Assembly: GCF_008692035.1 (NCBI RefSeq)
Contig: NZ_VTFG01000001.1
Coordinates: 1,860,001-1,924,000, forward strand
DNA from: Pseudomonas marginalis
GTDB lineage: Bacteria > Pseudomonadota > Gammaproteobacteria > Pseudomonadales > Pseudomonadaceae
Length of the DNA stretch: 64,000 bases
Reading direction: 5' to 3'
In this document: positions 43,545-50,326 of the stretch, one piece after another
Numbering within the stretch: the first letter of the stretch is position 1
Layout of the letters: every line of letters begins with the position of its first letter
The notes under the pieces: model-generated
Told to the model about the DNA's origin: nothing
Seen by the model: only the letters and a program-made list of their open reading frames with translations
Databases searched by the model: none
Position numbers and translations under genes: made by a program

Positions 43545-43595
43545 TGGTCGGGACGGAGTGATTCGAACACTCGACCCCTAGCACCCCATGCTGGG
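43545..43595 (-). other. tRNA-Pro(GGG) 3' fragment: left attachment site of the prophage
   Basis: Read on the minus strand, this holds the anticodon loop (CATGGGGTG), variable region, T arm (GAGTG TTCGAAT CACTC), the acceptor strand CGTCCCG, discriminator A and CCA. The anticodon GGG and the G72/A73 pattern identify tRNA-Pro. The 5' half of the tRNA is missing; upstream sequence is unrelated and AT-rich. This is the footprint left when an element integrates in a tRNA 3' end, with the complete tRNA rebuilt at the far end. Confidence 0.85.
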
Positions 43596-43967
43596 GACTG
43601 AATAAATATAAACTATTGTTTTATATCAAAAATAACCTGTTTTACCCATAACAAAACATCCTTTTTTTTGTGATTATGCAAACGTAAACACGCGGCCTCC
43701 AGAAGAGGTTTTGCGCAAGAGCCATCGCCAATTTCTTTCAACAGAATCTGCGCGCAAAAAGGCTAAAACCACCAGATCCTTGACAAGTCAAGATAAATGT
43801 GAGATTATTATTTTGTGTTAGTGTTTTTAGCTAGTGAGGTGAGTTCAATTCTCATTAGCCCTACTATGATTGCCCCTTTGCTGCTTCTCGGTCTTTTGCG
43901 TCTCACAAGTGTTGTATTGCAAAAAAACTCTGAACCAGTAGTTAAAACATCAAATAAGGGGGTATCT
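43596..43967. other. AT-rich spacer at the prophage left end
   Basis: No convincing gene lies here. The base composition is clearly more AT-rich than both host and phage genes. A possible promoter is TTGACA at 43780-43785 with TATTAT at 43806-43811, but the 20-bp spacing is poor. There is no integrase gene, although this position often holds one. Confidence 0.4.
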
Positions 43968-44135
43968 ATGCCAAAGAAAAACAAGTCTCGTGTTGGAACT
44001 TTTGCAGTAAGTTATGTTGCATGTTTTCTTGAGACAGCATGGGCAGCCATGGTAGCGGTCGCGGTGACCGGCACAGGCGGTGACCAGGGTAGCCTGGCAC
44101 TAGCTAAAAACATTATTTCACATCGCTGTTTTTGA
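43968..44135 (+). CDS. Possible small protein (55 residues)
   Basis: The ATG at 43968 has a strong AAGGGGG ribosome binding site five bases upstream. The product begins MPKKNKSRVGTFAVSYVACF and continues with a mildly hydrophobic stretch (ETAWAAMVAVAVTG), so it could be membrane-associated. I do not recognise it. The AT-rich setting and lack of known relatives make it uncertain; an upstream in-frame extension to 43815 is also open but has no ribosome binding site. Confidence 0.35.
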   Translation: MPKKNKSRVGTFAVSYVACFLETAWAAMVAVAVTGTGGDQGSLALAKNIISHRCF

Positions 44136-44211
44136 GCTTTCGATTCTTTTCGAGCAGTCTGTGGATAACCATATCTCCTGCTATGCTGGCTTCTTCTCTG
44201 GAAGCTATCCA

Positions 44212-44421
44212 ATGCCAAACTCAGACCTACTCCCCTCCCTTCTGCCCAAGCTCTACGAAAACTAGCTGGCCCTTGAGGCTTCCATCATGGATCTATCGAA
44301 CTGGGTGGAGCAGCGTGGCTCCGCCGAGGTCGCAGAAAATATCCGGGGCGCGCTGCACACCATCGACGGCAACGAAGAGTTCATTAAGCTGACCCTAGCT
44401 GTGCTCATGGCGCCGGAGTGA
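44212..44421 (+). pseudogene. Degenerate paralogue of the 72-residue phage protein at 47743
   Basis: The frame starts at ATG 44212 and reads MPNSDLLPSLLPKLYEN, then a TAG at 44263-44265 where the intact paralogue has CAG (Gln), then LALEASIMDLSNWVEQRGSAEVAENIRGALHTI...LMAPE and a TGA. It aligns along its length with MPSPAYSLPDILERIYENQLALEAAIMELTLW... at 47743. A single C-to-T change explains the stop. The 3' part has also drifted. Confidence 0.75.
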
Positions 44422-44424
44422 TCA

Positions 44425-45699
44425 CTACTTGCAGGCCACCGACCAAAGCTGGTCGAGCTTGGTGGTATAGCTCTGGCTCATCATCTCACGCCGCATCCCC
44501 CAGTCAGGATTGGTAGGCACGCTGGCCGACCGCAGCGTTCCCCTTCCCCATCGATCGTTGATTTGGTCCAGCACCGACATGACCCGCGTTGCTTCTGCCG
44601 GCTGCGAGACCGCGAACAGATCATCGGTGTACTCGCCAGGCTGGCAGAGGTTTAGCAGCATCACCTCGGCCTTGCTGTACTTGAATCCTGGGCGGAAAAT
44701 ACGGTCGAGCGCATCAACGGCGGCTTTGGTTAGTAGTCGAACGTCATCGGTTGGATACGGCATGTCCACCACCACCCCGTCCGCATACTTCGCCTCGTCC
44801 GGGTTGAACATGCCGGTGCGTATGCACACTCGGACCTTCTTGCAGAGCGAGTTCTGGGCGCGGAGCTTTTCAGAGGCTCGCATCATGTAGGTGGCCACCG
44901 CCTCTTTGATCGGGGCAAGCTCAGTCAAGCGCATGCCAAACATCCGGCTGCAGCAAATTTCCTGCTTCGGCGGATCGGGTTCGTCCAGCTCCAGACACGA
45001 GGTGCCGGCCAGCTCGCGCGCCGTCTTCTCGATGACAACACTGAATTTCTTACGAAGCGTCCAAGGATCGGCTTTGGCCAGGTCCATTGCGGACTTAATG
45101 CCCAGGGCGTCGAGGTGGAGCTTCATTTTGCGGCCCACGCCCCACACCTCAGATACATCGGTGTTGCGCAAAACCCAATCACGCTTCACCGGGTCCGTGA
45201 TGTTTACCACTCCCCCGGTCTGAGCCTGCAAGCGTTTTGCCGTATGGTTTGCCAGCTTGGCCAGGGTCTTCGTATTGGCGATGCCGACACCAACGGGAAT
45301 GCCGGTACATCGCAGTACTTGGGCTCGGATCTGCCTGCCGAGCACGTCAAGTTCACCAATCCCAGTGAGGTCGGCGAAGGCTTCGTCGATGCTGTAGATC
45401 TCCACAGCCGGCACCATGCTCTCGATCAGAGTCATCACTCGCTCGCTCATATCACCGTACAAGGCATAGTTCGATGAAAACGGGATGATCCCGTGCTGCT
45501 TAAGCTTTTGCTTAATCAGAAAATACGGCTCGCCCATCTTGATGAAGGGCTTGGCGTCGTAGCTTCGCGCAATGACACATCCATCGTTGTTACTAAGCAC
45601 GACGATAGGCGTCTTGGCCAAGTCAGGCCGAAACACCCGCTCGCAACTGGCATAGAAGCTGTTGCAGTCGATCAGCGCGAATACTGGTGGATTAGACAT
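44425..45699 (-). CDS. umuC: UmuC/RulB-like Y-family DNA polymerase V subunit
   Basis: The 424-residue protein has the Y-family catalytic motifs ALIDCNSFYASCERVF (first Asp) and EIYSIDEAFADLTG (second acidic pair), NNDGCVIARSYDAK, helix-hairpin-helix regions (VWGVGRKMKLHLDALGIKSAMDLAK) and the C-terminal IMDER-like and DUF4113-type tail (LRSASVPTNPDWGMRREMMSQSYTT). It performs error-prone lesion bypass after SOS induction. It overlaps umuD by 8 nt. Confidence 0.93.
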   Translation of the reverse strand: MSNPPVFALIDCNSFYASCERVFRPDLAKTPIVVLSNNDGCVIARSYDAKPFIKMGEPYFLIKQKLKQHGIIPFSSNYALYGDMSERVMTLIESMVPAVEIYSIDEAFADLTGIGELDVLGRQIRAQVLRCTGIPVGVGIANTKTLAKLANHTAKRLQAQTGGVVNITDPVKRDWVLRNTDVSEVWGVGRKMKLHLDALGIKSAMDLAKADPWTLRKKFSVVIEKTARELAGTSCLELDEPDPPKQEICCSRMFGMRLTELAPIKEAVATYMMRASEKLRAQNSLCKKVRVCIRTGMFNPDEAKYADGVVVDMPYPTDDVRLLTKAAVDALDRIFRPGFKYSKAEVMLLNLCQPGEYTDDLFAVSQPAEATRVMSVLDQINDRWGRGTLRSASVPTNPDWGMRREMMSQSYTTKLDQLWSVACK

Positions 45700-46117
45700 G
45701 ACTGCGGACAGTGCTGGTGATCACGCCCCAGATTGACAGCTCGTCGCCTTCCAGCACGTAGCGTGCTGGGTACTTCGGGTTTTCGGATAGCAAGATCACT
45801 TCCTTGCCACGCTTACACAGTCGCTTGCACATAGGGTCATTGTTGAGCAACGCCACTACGATATGGCCGTGGGCCGGCTCAATGGAGCGATCCACCACCG
45901 CCAGATCACCCTCGAATATTCCGGCGCCCTGCATGCTTTCGCCGGTGATCATCACCAAGTAGACGTGCGGGGCCCTGATATTGAGTACTTCATCCAGGGA
46001 AATATGCTGCTCAATGTGATCGGCCGCAGGGGATGGAAAGCCGGCCGGTACATGGAACGAGCAGAGAGGCAGTTTGACGCCGCCGCTGGCGATTGGACCC
46101 AGGATGTTGAAGCTCAT
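45692..46117 (-). CDS. umuD: UmuD/RulA-like S24 self-cleaving SOS protein
   Basis: The 141-residue protein has the S24 fold with the catalytic Ser in TGESMQGAGIFEGD and the Lys in ALLNNDPMCKRL. An Ala-Gly cleavage site (VPAGFPSPAADHIEQ) lies near residue 26. RecA-stimulated autocleavage gives UmuD', which joins UmuC in polymerase V. The ATG at 46117 lies 21 bp from a perfect LexA box. Confidence 0.93.
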   Translation of the reverse strand: MSFNILGPIASGGVKLPLCSFHVPAGFPSPAADHIEQHISLDEVLNIRAPHVYLVMITGESMQGAGIFEGDLAVVDRSIEPAHGHIVVALLNNDPMCKRLCKRGKEVILLSENPKYPARYVLEGDELSIWGVITSTVRSHV

Positions 46118-46137
46118 GACAATGCCTTGTGCAAATA

Positions 46138-46153
46138 CTGTACGAATGTACAG
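46138..46153. promoter_or_regulatory. LexA (SOS) box of umuDC
   Basis: CTGTACGAATGTACAG fits the CTGT-N8-ACAG consensus exactly and is nearly a full palindrome. It lies 21 bp upstream of umuD and 66 bp upstream of the divergent SRAP gene, so both transcripts may be LexA-controlled. Confidence 0.9.
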
Positions 46154-46218
46154 TTAACTTTGTACGAGGCTTGCGGTCAATTTCTCTGTAGGGGATTTCG
46201 ACGGGCGGAGGTGTGGCT

Positions 46219-46969
46219 ATGTGCGGTCGATTCGTGCAGTACGAGGGGATGGCGATCTATATCGAGGAGCTGAGCCCTCAGATCGAGCTGTTCGGTGGCT
46301 ACGACGCCGAGCCAATAAACCGGTTCAATATTGCGCCGTCGACGCGTGTGCAACTGCTGCACAGCAAAGAGGATGGGTTGCACATTGATGCTGTGCCATG
46401 GGGATGGGCGCCGTTCTGGGCGAAAGGCAAACGGCCAGACCCGATAAATGCCCGGGTAGAGACCGTGACGACTGGTAAGTTTTTCAAACAGCTTTGGCCT
46501 ACGGGCCGTGCGATCGTGCCTAGCGAGGGCTGGTATGAGTGGGTCAGAGGCCTAGACGACCCGGAAAAAGAAGCAGCCCTACTTCATCAGGTTGAAAAGC
46601 AGAAAGCCCATGTTCTTTGGCGCCTTGGCCCAGGTTCACCCAGGCCTCGACCCGCACGACGGTGACGGCTTCGTCATCATCACCGCTGCCAGCGACCAGG
46701 GCATGGTTGACATACATGACCGCCGGCCACTGGTGCTTACCCCTGAGCACGCCAATGAATGGCTAGACCCTGATCTTTCGCCGAAGCGCGCGGAGGAAAT
46801 CGCGAAAGAGCTGTGCCAGCCGACCGAACAGTTTGAATGGTTCCCTGTAGGCAAAGCGGTGGGCAACGTGAGGAATCAAGGTCCAGAGCTTATAGAGCCG
46901 GATCCATCAGCTGAAAAACCACATGACGAACACGACAGCGGTGACCCAACCCAGGGTAAGCAAAAATGA
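46219..46969 (+). pseudogene. SRAP/YedK-HMCES family abasic-site protein, frameshifted
   Basis: The ATG at 46219 gives MCGRF with the catalytic Cys2 exposed after Met removal, as in YedK/HMCES, which crosslinks to abasic sites in single-stranded DNA. NARVET and GWYEW are present in this frame. After DDPEK (about 46570) the frame must shift by +1 to continue as KQPYFIRLKSRKPMFFGALAQVHPGLDPHDG...ADQ/SDQGMVDIHDRRPLVL, including the catalytic His. One extra base near the A5 tract explains it: a real mutation or a sequencing error. Unshifted, the product stops at 46663 without the active-site His. Confidence 0.8.
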
Positions 46970-47132
46970 AAGACCTGCAAGCCGCTTGTCCATAGTCCGT
47001 TAACTAACCCAATGATCGCCTGCACTAACTGCAGCCTAGTAGACGATCAATGGCCTAAATAAATTCAAAGCGTCGCCGATAGCGCTGGTAAGTGCCCCAT
47101 GTCGGGGAAGCACGTTGCTACGGATCCATGCT

Positions 47133-47396
47133 ATGAACGACATCTATTTGCTTGTGGAGCACGGGAGAGATCAGGGCGAGGTCTACATATTGGGTTGGTT
47201 TGACGATAAAGAAACTGCCCGTGACATGGCGGAAGCCAAGGAATGGCAGGCCTACCGCGCAGCTTTAAGCGGGGATGCGTCGTGGGCTATGCAAACACCA
47301 ATACCACCTGACCAAACTAAATATCGCCGTTTTTGGGTCCAGGAGATTTCCAGATTTAATGCTGCTCAGACTCATCAGGCATCGGCGGTACACTAG
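47133..47396 (+). CDS. Small phage-region protein of unknown function
   Basis: The ATG at 47133 gives 87 residues (MNDIYLLVEHGRDQGEVYIL...). The sequence is acidic to neutral with many aromatic residues and looks like a small soluble alpha/beta protein. No domain is recognised. It lies alone on the plus strand between the SRAP gene and a terminator-bearing spacer. Confidence 0.5.
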   Translation: MNDIYLLVEHGRDQGEVYILGWFDDKETARDMAEAKEWQAYRAALSGDASWAMQTPIPPDQTKYRRFWVQEISRFNAAQTHQASAVH

Positions 47397-47742
47397 CAGA
47401 ACCTCCGCTCAACCGATTGCCTAATAATACCCGCACATATGCCTGGCATGCCCGCAGCGCGATCAGTCCTTGGTCGCCCGCGTCGGTGGTGGCGATAATT
47501 CAGTCTTCATACGCCCCGCTGCTGATGTCGGATTTGTAACTGGCCCAGGCGATAGCGGCCTCCCTCTGAGCGTAACCTTTCACGACCTTTTCACAGTCAA
47601 GCGCCTATGGTCATCTCAGCTCCTAGTGAACATCCCTTTAAGCCCGCCATCCCCATCGCGGGCTTTTCTTTGCCTTCGTTTTGCCTGGGCGACTGCTCTT
47701 GCCTGGTCTACGCTCATCACACCATCGAATGGAGATACAGCG
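47397..47742. other. Spacer with a strong terminator
   Basis: No gene is supported. The one clear signal is the hairpin at 47641-47670. Short minus-strand frames here (for example 47500-47583) look protein-like but are broken by stops and may be relics. Confidence 0.4.
47641..47670 (+). terminator. Rho-independent terminator
   Basis: AGCCCGC and GCGGGCT form a perfect 7-bp stem around a 10-nt loop, followed by TTTCTTT on the plus strand. It would end transcripts coming from the SRAP and 87-residue protein genes. Confidence 0.7.
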
Positions 47743-47961
47743 ATGCCGTCCCCCGCATACTCCCTCCCTGACATCTTGGAGCGGATCTACGAGAACCAGC
47801 TCGCCCTGGAGGCCGCCATTATGGAGTTGACTCTCTGGGCAGAAGACAGCGAAACCTCAAACGTAGGTGAGAACGTCCGCGGCGCTCTGGAGACGATCGG
47901 CGAGAACGCCGGGCATATCAAACAGGGCTTGGCGCGCATCAAGCAGAATGGAAAGATGTAG
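47743..47961 (+). CDS. Small phage accessory protein, intact paralogue of 44212
   Basis: The ATG at 47743 has GGAGA upstream and gives 72 residues (MPSPAYSLPDILERIYENQL...), mostly helical and amphipathic. A degenerate copy with an in-frame stop lies 3.5 kb to the left, next to umuC. The function is unknown; no domain is recognised. The next gene starts 31 bp downstream on the same strand. Confidence 0.6.
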   Translation: MPSPAYSLPDILERIYENQLALEAAIMELTLWAEDSETSNVGENVRGALETIGENAGHIKQGLARIKQNGKM

Positions 47962-47992
47962 CCTTGTCAGATATCGCGCCTGGAGAACCCCG

Positions 47993-48190
47993 ATGTTTTT
48001 AACGAAGGACGAGGTGGCAGAGCTCACTGGCTATCAAAAGCCGAGTGCTCAAATCAGATGGTTACAGGAGCAACAATTCGGATTTGTCGTGGGAGGTGAC
48101 GGCATCCCAAAAGTGCTAAGCCAAGTCGTAATCAGTCGCCTGGGAGGCCAGACGGCTCAGAAAAAAAGCCCTGAGCTCCGACTAAAATAA
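47993..48190 (+). CDS. DUF4224-like small protein
   Basis: The 65-residue protein (MFLTKDEVAELTGYQKPSAQ..., IRWLQEQQFGFVVGGDGIPKVL) matches the pattern of DUF4224, a small domain common in prophages and often encoded beside integrases. The N-terminal part resembles a MerR/Xis-like helix-turn-helix. It leads a run of three tightly spaced small genes that look like DNA-binding proteins. Confidence 0.75.
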   Translation: MFLTKDEVAELTGYQKPSAQIRWLQEQQFGFVVGGDGIPKVLSQVVISRLGGQTAQKKSPELRLK

Positions 48191-48222
48191 CGGCTCACAT
48201 AAGCCCATTGGCAGGTGAAATC

Positions 48223-48462
48223 ATGACCAAATTGACTCTCGCAGAATGGGCTGCTGACCACTTTAAAACGCCGCCTAGCCCGAATACCCTGCGCAAGTGG
48301 GCCCGCGAAGGCCGCATTACACCTAAACCTATCAAGCACGGGCGTAATTACTACGTAGATGCGCATTCGCAGTACAAGGAACCCGAGAAGCTTGTGAGAA
48401 GATCTCCCGGCGGTACTCTCATAGAAAGAGTTGAAGCAACTCGAAGTAGGTTCGGATTATGA
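48223..48462 (+). CDS. Excisionase-like winged-helix protein
   Basis: The ATG at 48223 gives 79 residues (MTKLTLAEWAADHFKTPPSP...). The NTLRKWAREGRITPKPIKHGRNYYVD segment has the typical Xis winged-helix form, in which LRKWxREGxIxPxPxKxGRxYxV recognises DNA. Such proteins direct an integrase toward excision. An integrase is not in this window. It overlaps the next gene by 4 nt. Confidence 0.75.
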   Translation: MTKLTLAEWAADHFKTPPSPNTLRKWAREGRITPKPIKHGRNYYVDAHSQYKEPEKLVRRSPGGTLIERVEATRSRFGL

Positions 48463-48689
48463 AAATCGTGTCCCAAATAACCGTAAAACTGCGGAGGCTC
48501 ATGGAAGTCGGCGAGTATAGAAAGCTGCGGTATGTCGGAAACAAGCCCAGCCTGCAGCAACTGAAGAAGTGGATTGAAGAGGACGAGATCATCGGTGAGA
48601 TCACGGGAGGGATGTACTTTGTAGACGTACAGGCGGCGATATTGGGTTCGAACGATCCGCTGCTCGCACAGATGCTCAAAATTGACTGA
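48459..48689 (+). CDS. Second small Xis-like protein
   Basis: The 76-residue protein overlaps the previous stop (ATGA) and ends ...LLAQMLKID. The segment LQQLKKWIEEDEIIGEITGGMYFVDVQAA repeats the pattern of the excisionase-like neighbour (LRKWAREGRI...GRNYYVDAHS). It is therefore probably a diverged tandem partner that also binds DNA. The function is not known. Confidence 0.6.
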   Translation: MKIVSQITVKLRRLMEVGEYRKLRYVGNKPSLQQLKKWIEEDEIIGEITGGMYFVDVQAAILGSNDPLLAQMLKID

Positions 48690-48802
48690 CTGCTTGCCAA
48701 CCTCTAAGTCATTTCGGAGGTAGCGTTCGTTTTTCCAGTCAATGCTACCAGCTGGACTAAAGTCTCTTGTGCAGTCCCGCTGATCATAATCAGGAGAACG
48801 TT

Positions 48803-48964
48803 ATGTCGAAGTCGTCAGGTAGTAAGAGCAGTTCGGGATCATCAAGCAAGGGTAGCGTCAGTGCAGGAGGTGGTTCCAAAACTCCGGCAGTACCTAATCT
48901 GCCAAGCACCACGGGTAATCCTTCTGGTGGCGGCAGAGGGAATGCTCCACCGAAAGGGAAATAG
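48803..48964 (+). CDS. Ser/Gly-rich low-complexity small protein
   Basis: The ATG at 48803 has AGGAG nine bases upstream. The 53-residue product (MSKSSGSKSSSGSSSKGSVS...) is made almost only of Ser, Gly, Lys, Pro and Asn and should be disordered. The gene is followed by a good terminator, which supports it being real. Similar short Ser/Gly-rich frames occur in Pseudomonas prophages; I know no function. Confidence 0.55.
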   Translation: MSKSSGSKSSSGSSSKGSVSAGGGSKTPAVPNLPSTTGNPSGGGRGNAPPKGK

Positions 48965-48972
48965 TGTTTAGC

Positions 48973-49002
48973 GGCCATCCACACTCCGTGGCTGGCCTTT
49001 TT
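48973..49002 (+). terminator. Rho-independent terminator after the Ser/Gly-rich gene
   Basis: GGCCATCCAC and GTGGCTGGCC form a 10-bp stem with one mismatch, followed by TTTTT. It ends the plus-strand small-gene transcript before the convergent endolysin gene. Confidence 0.75.
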
Positions 49003-49071
49003 ACTTTGAGTGACCAATCTTCGCACCTGCGTGCGTTACGACTGTAACTTGATCAACCTAACACTAGCCTC

Positions 49072-49605
49072 CTATGCCAACACCTTTTTCGCCTTGTCCC
49101 AAAGCTGAAGGCGATCTTCTAATCCATTGAGCCCGCCATTTATGCGGCGAGTGATCTTCACGAACTCTCCTCGGTCTGCCAGCGTGTTCAGGCCTTTTGT
49201 AGACCAGAACCACGCAGCAGACATGGCTGCGTGTTGCGGCAGCTCAAGCTGTTCCGGGTGGCTGATCAGATCCAAGCCTAGAGCCTCACCGCATGTCTCG
49301 TAGTTGGCCCGGCCAGTGGTCTGGATTAGGCCTCGGCCGCGATACCTAGAACCGTCACCCTTCTCGGTGTTGCCCAGATCGGCACGGCCTTCATAGGCTA
49401 TCTGCTGCGCAGTGGGGCCCCAGATCTCACGAACGTAGCGCAACTGGCCTGACTCATGACCGACCTGAGCAATGAATGCGGCCACGCGTGTACTCCCAAC
49501 AATTCCGTACCGGCCCATAGCCGTATTCAGAGCAGAAACAAAAACGCCGGCATAGCGGCCGGCGTTAGGGAGGATCTGCAACAGCTGCTGCTGAGTTATG
49601 GGCAT
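49072..49605 (-). CDS. GH19 (chitinase-like) endolysin
   Basis: The ATG at 49605 follows TGGAG and gives 177 residues (MPITQQQLLQILPNAGRYAG...). A GH19 lysozyme domain is clear: AFIAQVGHESGQLRYVREIWGPT with the catalytic Glu, then GRGLIQTTGRANYETCGEALGLDL. It cuts cell-wall glycan for lysis. It is the last gene of the late minus-strand region; no holin or Rz gene is recognised beside it. A terminator lies just upstream, so it may need its own promoter or read-through. Confidence 0.9.
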   Translation of the reverse strand: MPITQQQLLQILPNAGRYAGVFVSALNTAMGRYGIVGSTRVAAFIAQVGHESGQLRYVREIWGPTAQQIAYEGRADLGNTEKGDGSRYRGRGLIQTTGRANYETCGEALGLDLISHPEQLELPQHAAMSAAWFWSTKGLNTLADRGEFVKITRRINGGLNGLEDRLQLWDKAKKVLA

Positions 49606-49618
49606 GCTTTTCTCCACG

Positions 49619-49644
49619 CAAAAAAATACCCGCTCTGTGCGGGT
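49619..49644 (-). terminator. Minus-strand terminator upstream of the endolysin gene
   Basis: On the minus strand ACCCGC and GCGGGT pair in a 6-bp stem with a 5-nt loop, followed by a T-rich run. It lies between the small phage protein at 49662 and the endolysin start. Confidence 0.6.
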
Positions 49645-49661
49645 TGACGAAGGACTGCTGT

Positions 49662-49943
49662 CTATTCGTACTTGGGCAAATGTTCACGGGCAAGCTCAGC
49701 GTAATAGGCCATCTGGCAGTGCCGTATTGTGCCCTGACGGTCTCGCCAAAAAATGCAATTGATCACCCGCTCCGCAATTAGCCAGCGCTTCTTATTGTTC
49801 CGACAACGATACGCTCGACTGCTCAGCGTCTCATCGACGTAGCCCCACATCAGGGCGTTGGCAAACTGGTCTATTGCAAGAAGCAATGAGCGGAAATAGC
49901 GGCGCCGGCCGTACTCTGCAATGTAACTATTGATATCGGTCAA
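49662..49943 (-). CDS. Conserved phage protein of unknown function
   Basis: The 93-residue protein starts with a TTG that overlaps the preceding stop (TTGA). Its core, DETLSSRAYRCRNNKKRWLIAERVI...WRDRQ...HCQMAYYAEL, is a pattern I associate with a small protein often found beside endolysin genes in Pseudomonas prophages. The N-terminal LLLAIDQFANALMWG could be an amphipathic or membrane helix. The role is unknown; a lysis role is a guess from position. Confidence 0.6.
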   Translation of the reverse strand: MTDINSYIAEYGRRRYFRSLLLAIDQFANALMWGYVDETLSSRAYRCRNNKKRWLIAERVINCIFWRDRQGTIRHCQMAYYAELAREHLPKYE

Positions 49944-50326
49944 GATGGCATATCCAGCTTTGGCAACCCTGCGATTAATTCATCCTGGGTCGGCAGTTCG
50001 ACAATGCCCGCCTGGAATTGGGCAAGCAGATCATAACCATACGCCCATACTAAAGAGCGCCACGCGCGTAGAGCCTGACCTTCAGCCTGGAACTTTGGTA
50101 CCGAGGGCTCCTCGGCGTAAGTCACTGCGGCCTTTATATCGTCGTATCCAAGGGCTTTCGCAGCATTGTCCAAGTGCTCTTGGATTGCCACACGGAAAAT
50201 CCCAAACATAACCTGTTCAGCCGACTGAAACGAAGGAGTGTCGCTGAAGTATTCAGCAGCTCCGACGTCTTCTGGACCGCTTACCGAGCGTGAACCTTGT
50301 CCGTCATTTCTGATAGCGTATGACAT
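49940..50326 (-). CDS. Tail fibre assembly chaperone-like protein
   Basis: The 128-residue protein follows the tail fibre gene directly (1-nt overlap). Its C-terminal half (VPKFQAEGQALRAWRSLVWAYGYDLLAQFQAGIVELPTQDELIAGLPKL) is typical of phage tail-assembly chaperone proteins, which hold the fibre tip before attachment. It is the standard partner downstream of a fibre gene. Confidence 0.75.
   Translation of the reverse strand: MSYAIRNDGQGSRSVSGPEDVGAAEYFSDTPSFQSAEQVMFGIFRVAIQEHLDNAAKALGYDDIKAAVTYAEEPSVPKFQAEGQALRAWRSLVWAYGYDLLAQFQAGIVELPTQDELIAGLPKLDMPS

Noticed and set aside
43545..43620. Possible complete tRNA gene
   Set aside because: The 5' half (acceptor 5' strand, D arm) is not present in the AT-rich flanking sequence; only a 3' fragment exists.
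46555..46600. Programmed ribosomal frameshift in the SRAP gene
   Set aside because: The needed shift is +1, no known +1 signal is present and SRAP genes are not known to use recoding. An indel is the simpler explanation.
47500..47583. Minus-strand frame with protein-like sequence (VKGYAQREAAIAWASYKSD)
   Set aside because: It is only 27 codons, is preceded by in-frame stops and cannot be tied to a known protein; at most a relic.
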